Assembly: GCA_003567575.1 (NCBI GenBank)
Contig: PWZG01000069.1
Coordinates: 1-7,486 of the forward strand
Source: PVC group bacterium
Lineage (GTDB): Bacteria; Verrucomicrobiota; Kiritimatiellia; CAIKKV01; PXCX01
Length of the DNA: 7,486 nt
Direction of reading: 5' to 3'
In this document: positions 7,388 to 7,486 of the stretch, piece by piece
Layout of the letters: every line of letters begins with the position of its first letter
Position numbering within the stretch: the first letter of the stretch is position 1
The notes under the pieces: model-generated
Seen by the model: the letters and a program-made list of their open reading frames with translations, nothing else
What the model was told of the DNA's origin: nothing
Database searches by the model: none
Translations under genes and position numbers: made by a program

Positions 7388-7408
7388 TTTTTCTTTCTTC
7401 TTTTTTTC
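7388..7408 (+). other. Polypyrimidine tract beside the right-edge repeat
   Basis: Twenty-one consecutive bases are T or C, directly abutting the left arm of the inverted repeat. A second pyrimidine run with CTT units lies in the loop at 7435-7449. Over 7381-7486 the GC content is 35 of 106 bases (about 33%), well below the neighbouring genes. This marks a change of sequence type, not a gene. Confidence 0.6.
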
Positions 7409-7486
7409 GCGTGTTTGGCGTGTTTCGTAGTTTATCCTCTTCTTCTTCTGAAACCTAAGAATTTTTAACTACGAAATACGCGAAAA
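7404..7486. repeat. AT-rich imperfect inverted repeat with 9-bp tandem units, reaching the window edge
   Basis: The left arm (7404-7432) contains ttttcgcgt, an extra 9-bp gtttggcgt, then gtttcgtagtt. The right arm (7467-7486) is aactacgaaat then acgcgaaaa. Ten bases (7423-7432 with 7467-7476) and nine bases (7404-7412 with 7478-7486) pair perfectly; between them the left arm has the 9-bp unit unpaired and a G-T contact. The left arm reads as cgcgtgttt, ggcgtgttt, cgtagttt, i.e. degenerate tandem units. A 34-nt loop (7433-7466) separates the arms. I recall similar cgtgtttcgtagtt repeats as dispersed intergenic elements in several Gram-negative groups. The element may continue beyond the window. 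Confidence 0.65.

Noticed and set aside
7223..7468. 81-codon plus-strand frame with a hydrophobic FFFLLFF-like C-terminus resembling a membrane segment.
   Set aside because: The hydrophobic part is a translation of the polypyrimidine tract and repeat, and the start lies inside the phosphorylase 5' end. No Shine-Dalgarno or family similarity.
7404..7486. CRISPR-like array.
   Set aside because: The units are about 9 bp, degenerate and partly inverted, with no regular spacers and no cas genes.

Overview
The window holds four complete protein genes and two short non-coding flanks. Three leftward genes form a compact alpha-glucan (glycogen) operon: an alpha-glucan phosphorylase (7237 to 4673), a GT5 glycogen/starch synthase (4662 to 3148) and a branching enzyme (3151 to 1106). 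A rightward ureohydrolase of the agmatinase type (234 to 1154) converges on this operon and overlaps its 3' end by 49 bases.

The genes are uninterrupted, moderately GC-rich and tightly packed (a 10-bp gap, a 4-bp ATGA overlap, a convergent overlap), so this is a bacterial chromosome. The lineage cannot be fixed from the sequence. The branching enzyme resembles the eukaryotic GBE1-like branch of GH13, which also occurs in some bacteria. The AT-rich repeat at the right edge (units like cgcgtgttt / aactacgaaa) is of a kind I recall from intergenic regions of environmental Gram-negatives, including PVC-group bacteria and some Proteobacteria. A PVC-group or similar environmental organism is a low-confidence guess.

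Region by region: 1-233 is a structured leader with a strong 11-bp hairpin, a nested two-stem inverted repeat and two candidate promoters. The promoter nearest the gene would start transcription on the A of the agmatinase ATG. 234-1154 is the agmatinase. 1106-7237 is the glycogen operon. 7238-7486 holds a candidate operon promoter, then a sharp change to AT-rich sequence (about 33% GC over the last 106 bases) with a polypyrimidine tract and an imperfect inverted repeat reaching the window edge.

How the genes work together: the GT5 enzyme elongates alpha-1,4 chains from a nucleotide sugar, the branching enzyme adds alpha-1,6 branches, and the phosphorylase releases glucose-1-phosphate from chain ends. 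Synthesis and breakdown are thus co-transcribed. No ADP-glucose pyrophosphorylase or debranching enzyme lies in the window. The agmatinase (agmatine to putrescine and urea) has no evident metabolic link to the operon. I found no clearly new multi-gene system. The points most worth checking are the possible leaderless agmatinase mRNA, the structured leader, the coding convergent overlap, the eukaryote-like branching enzyme with a divergent GT5 partner, and the right-edge repeat.
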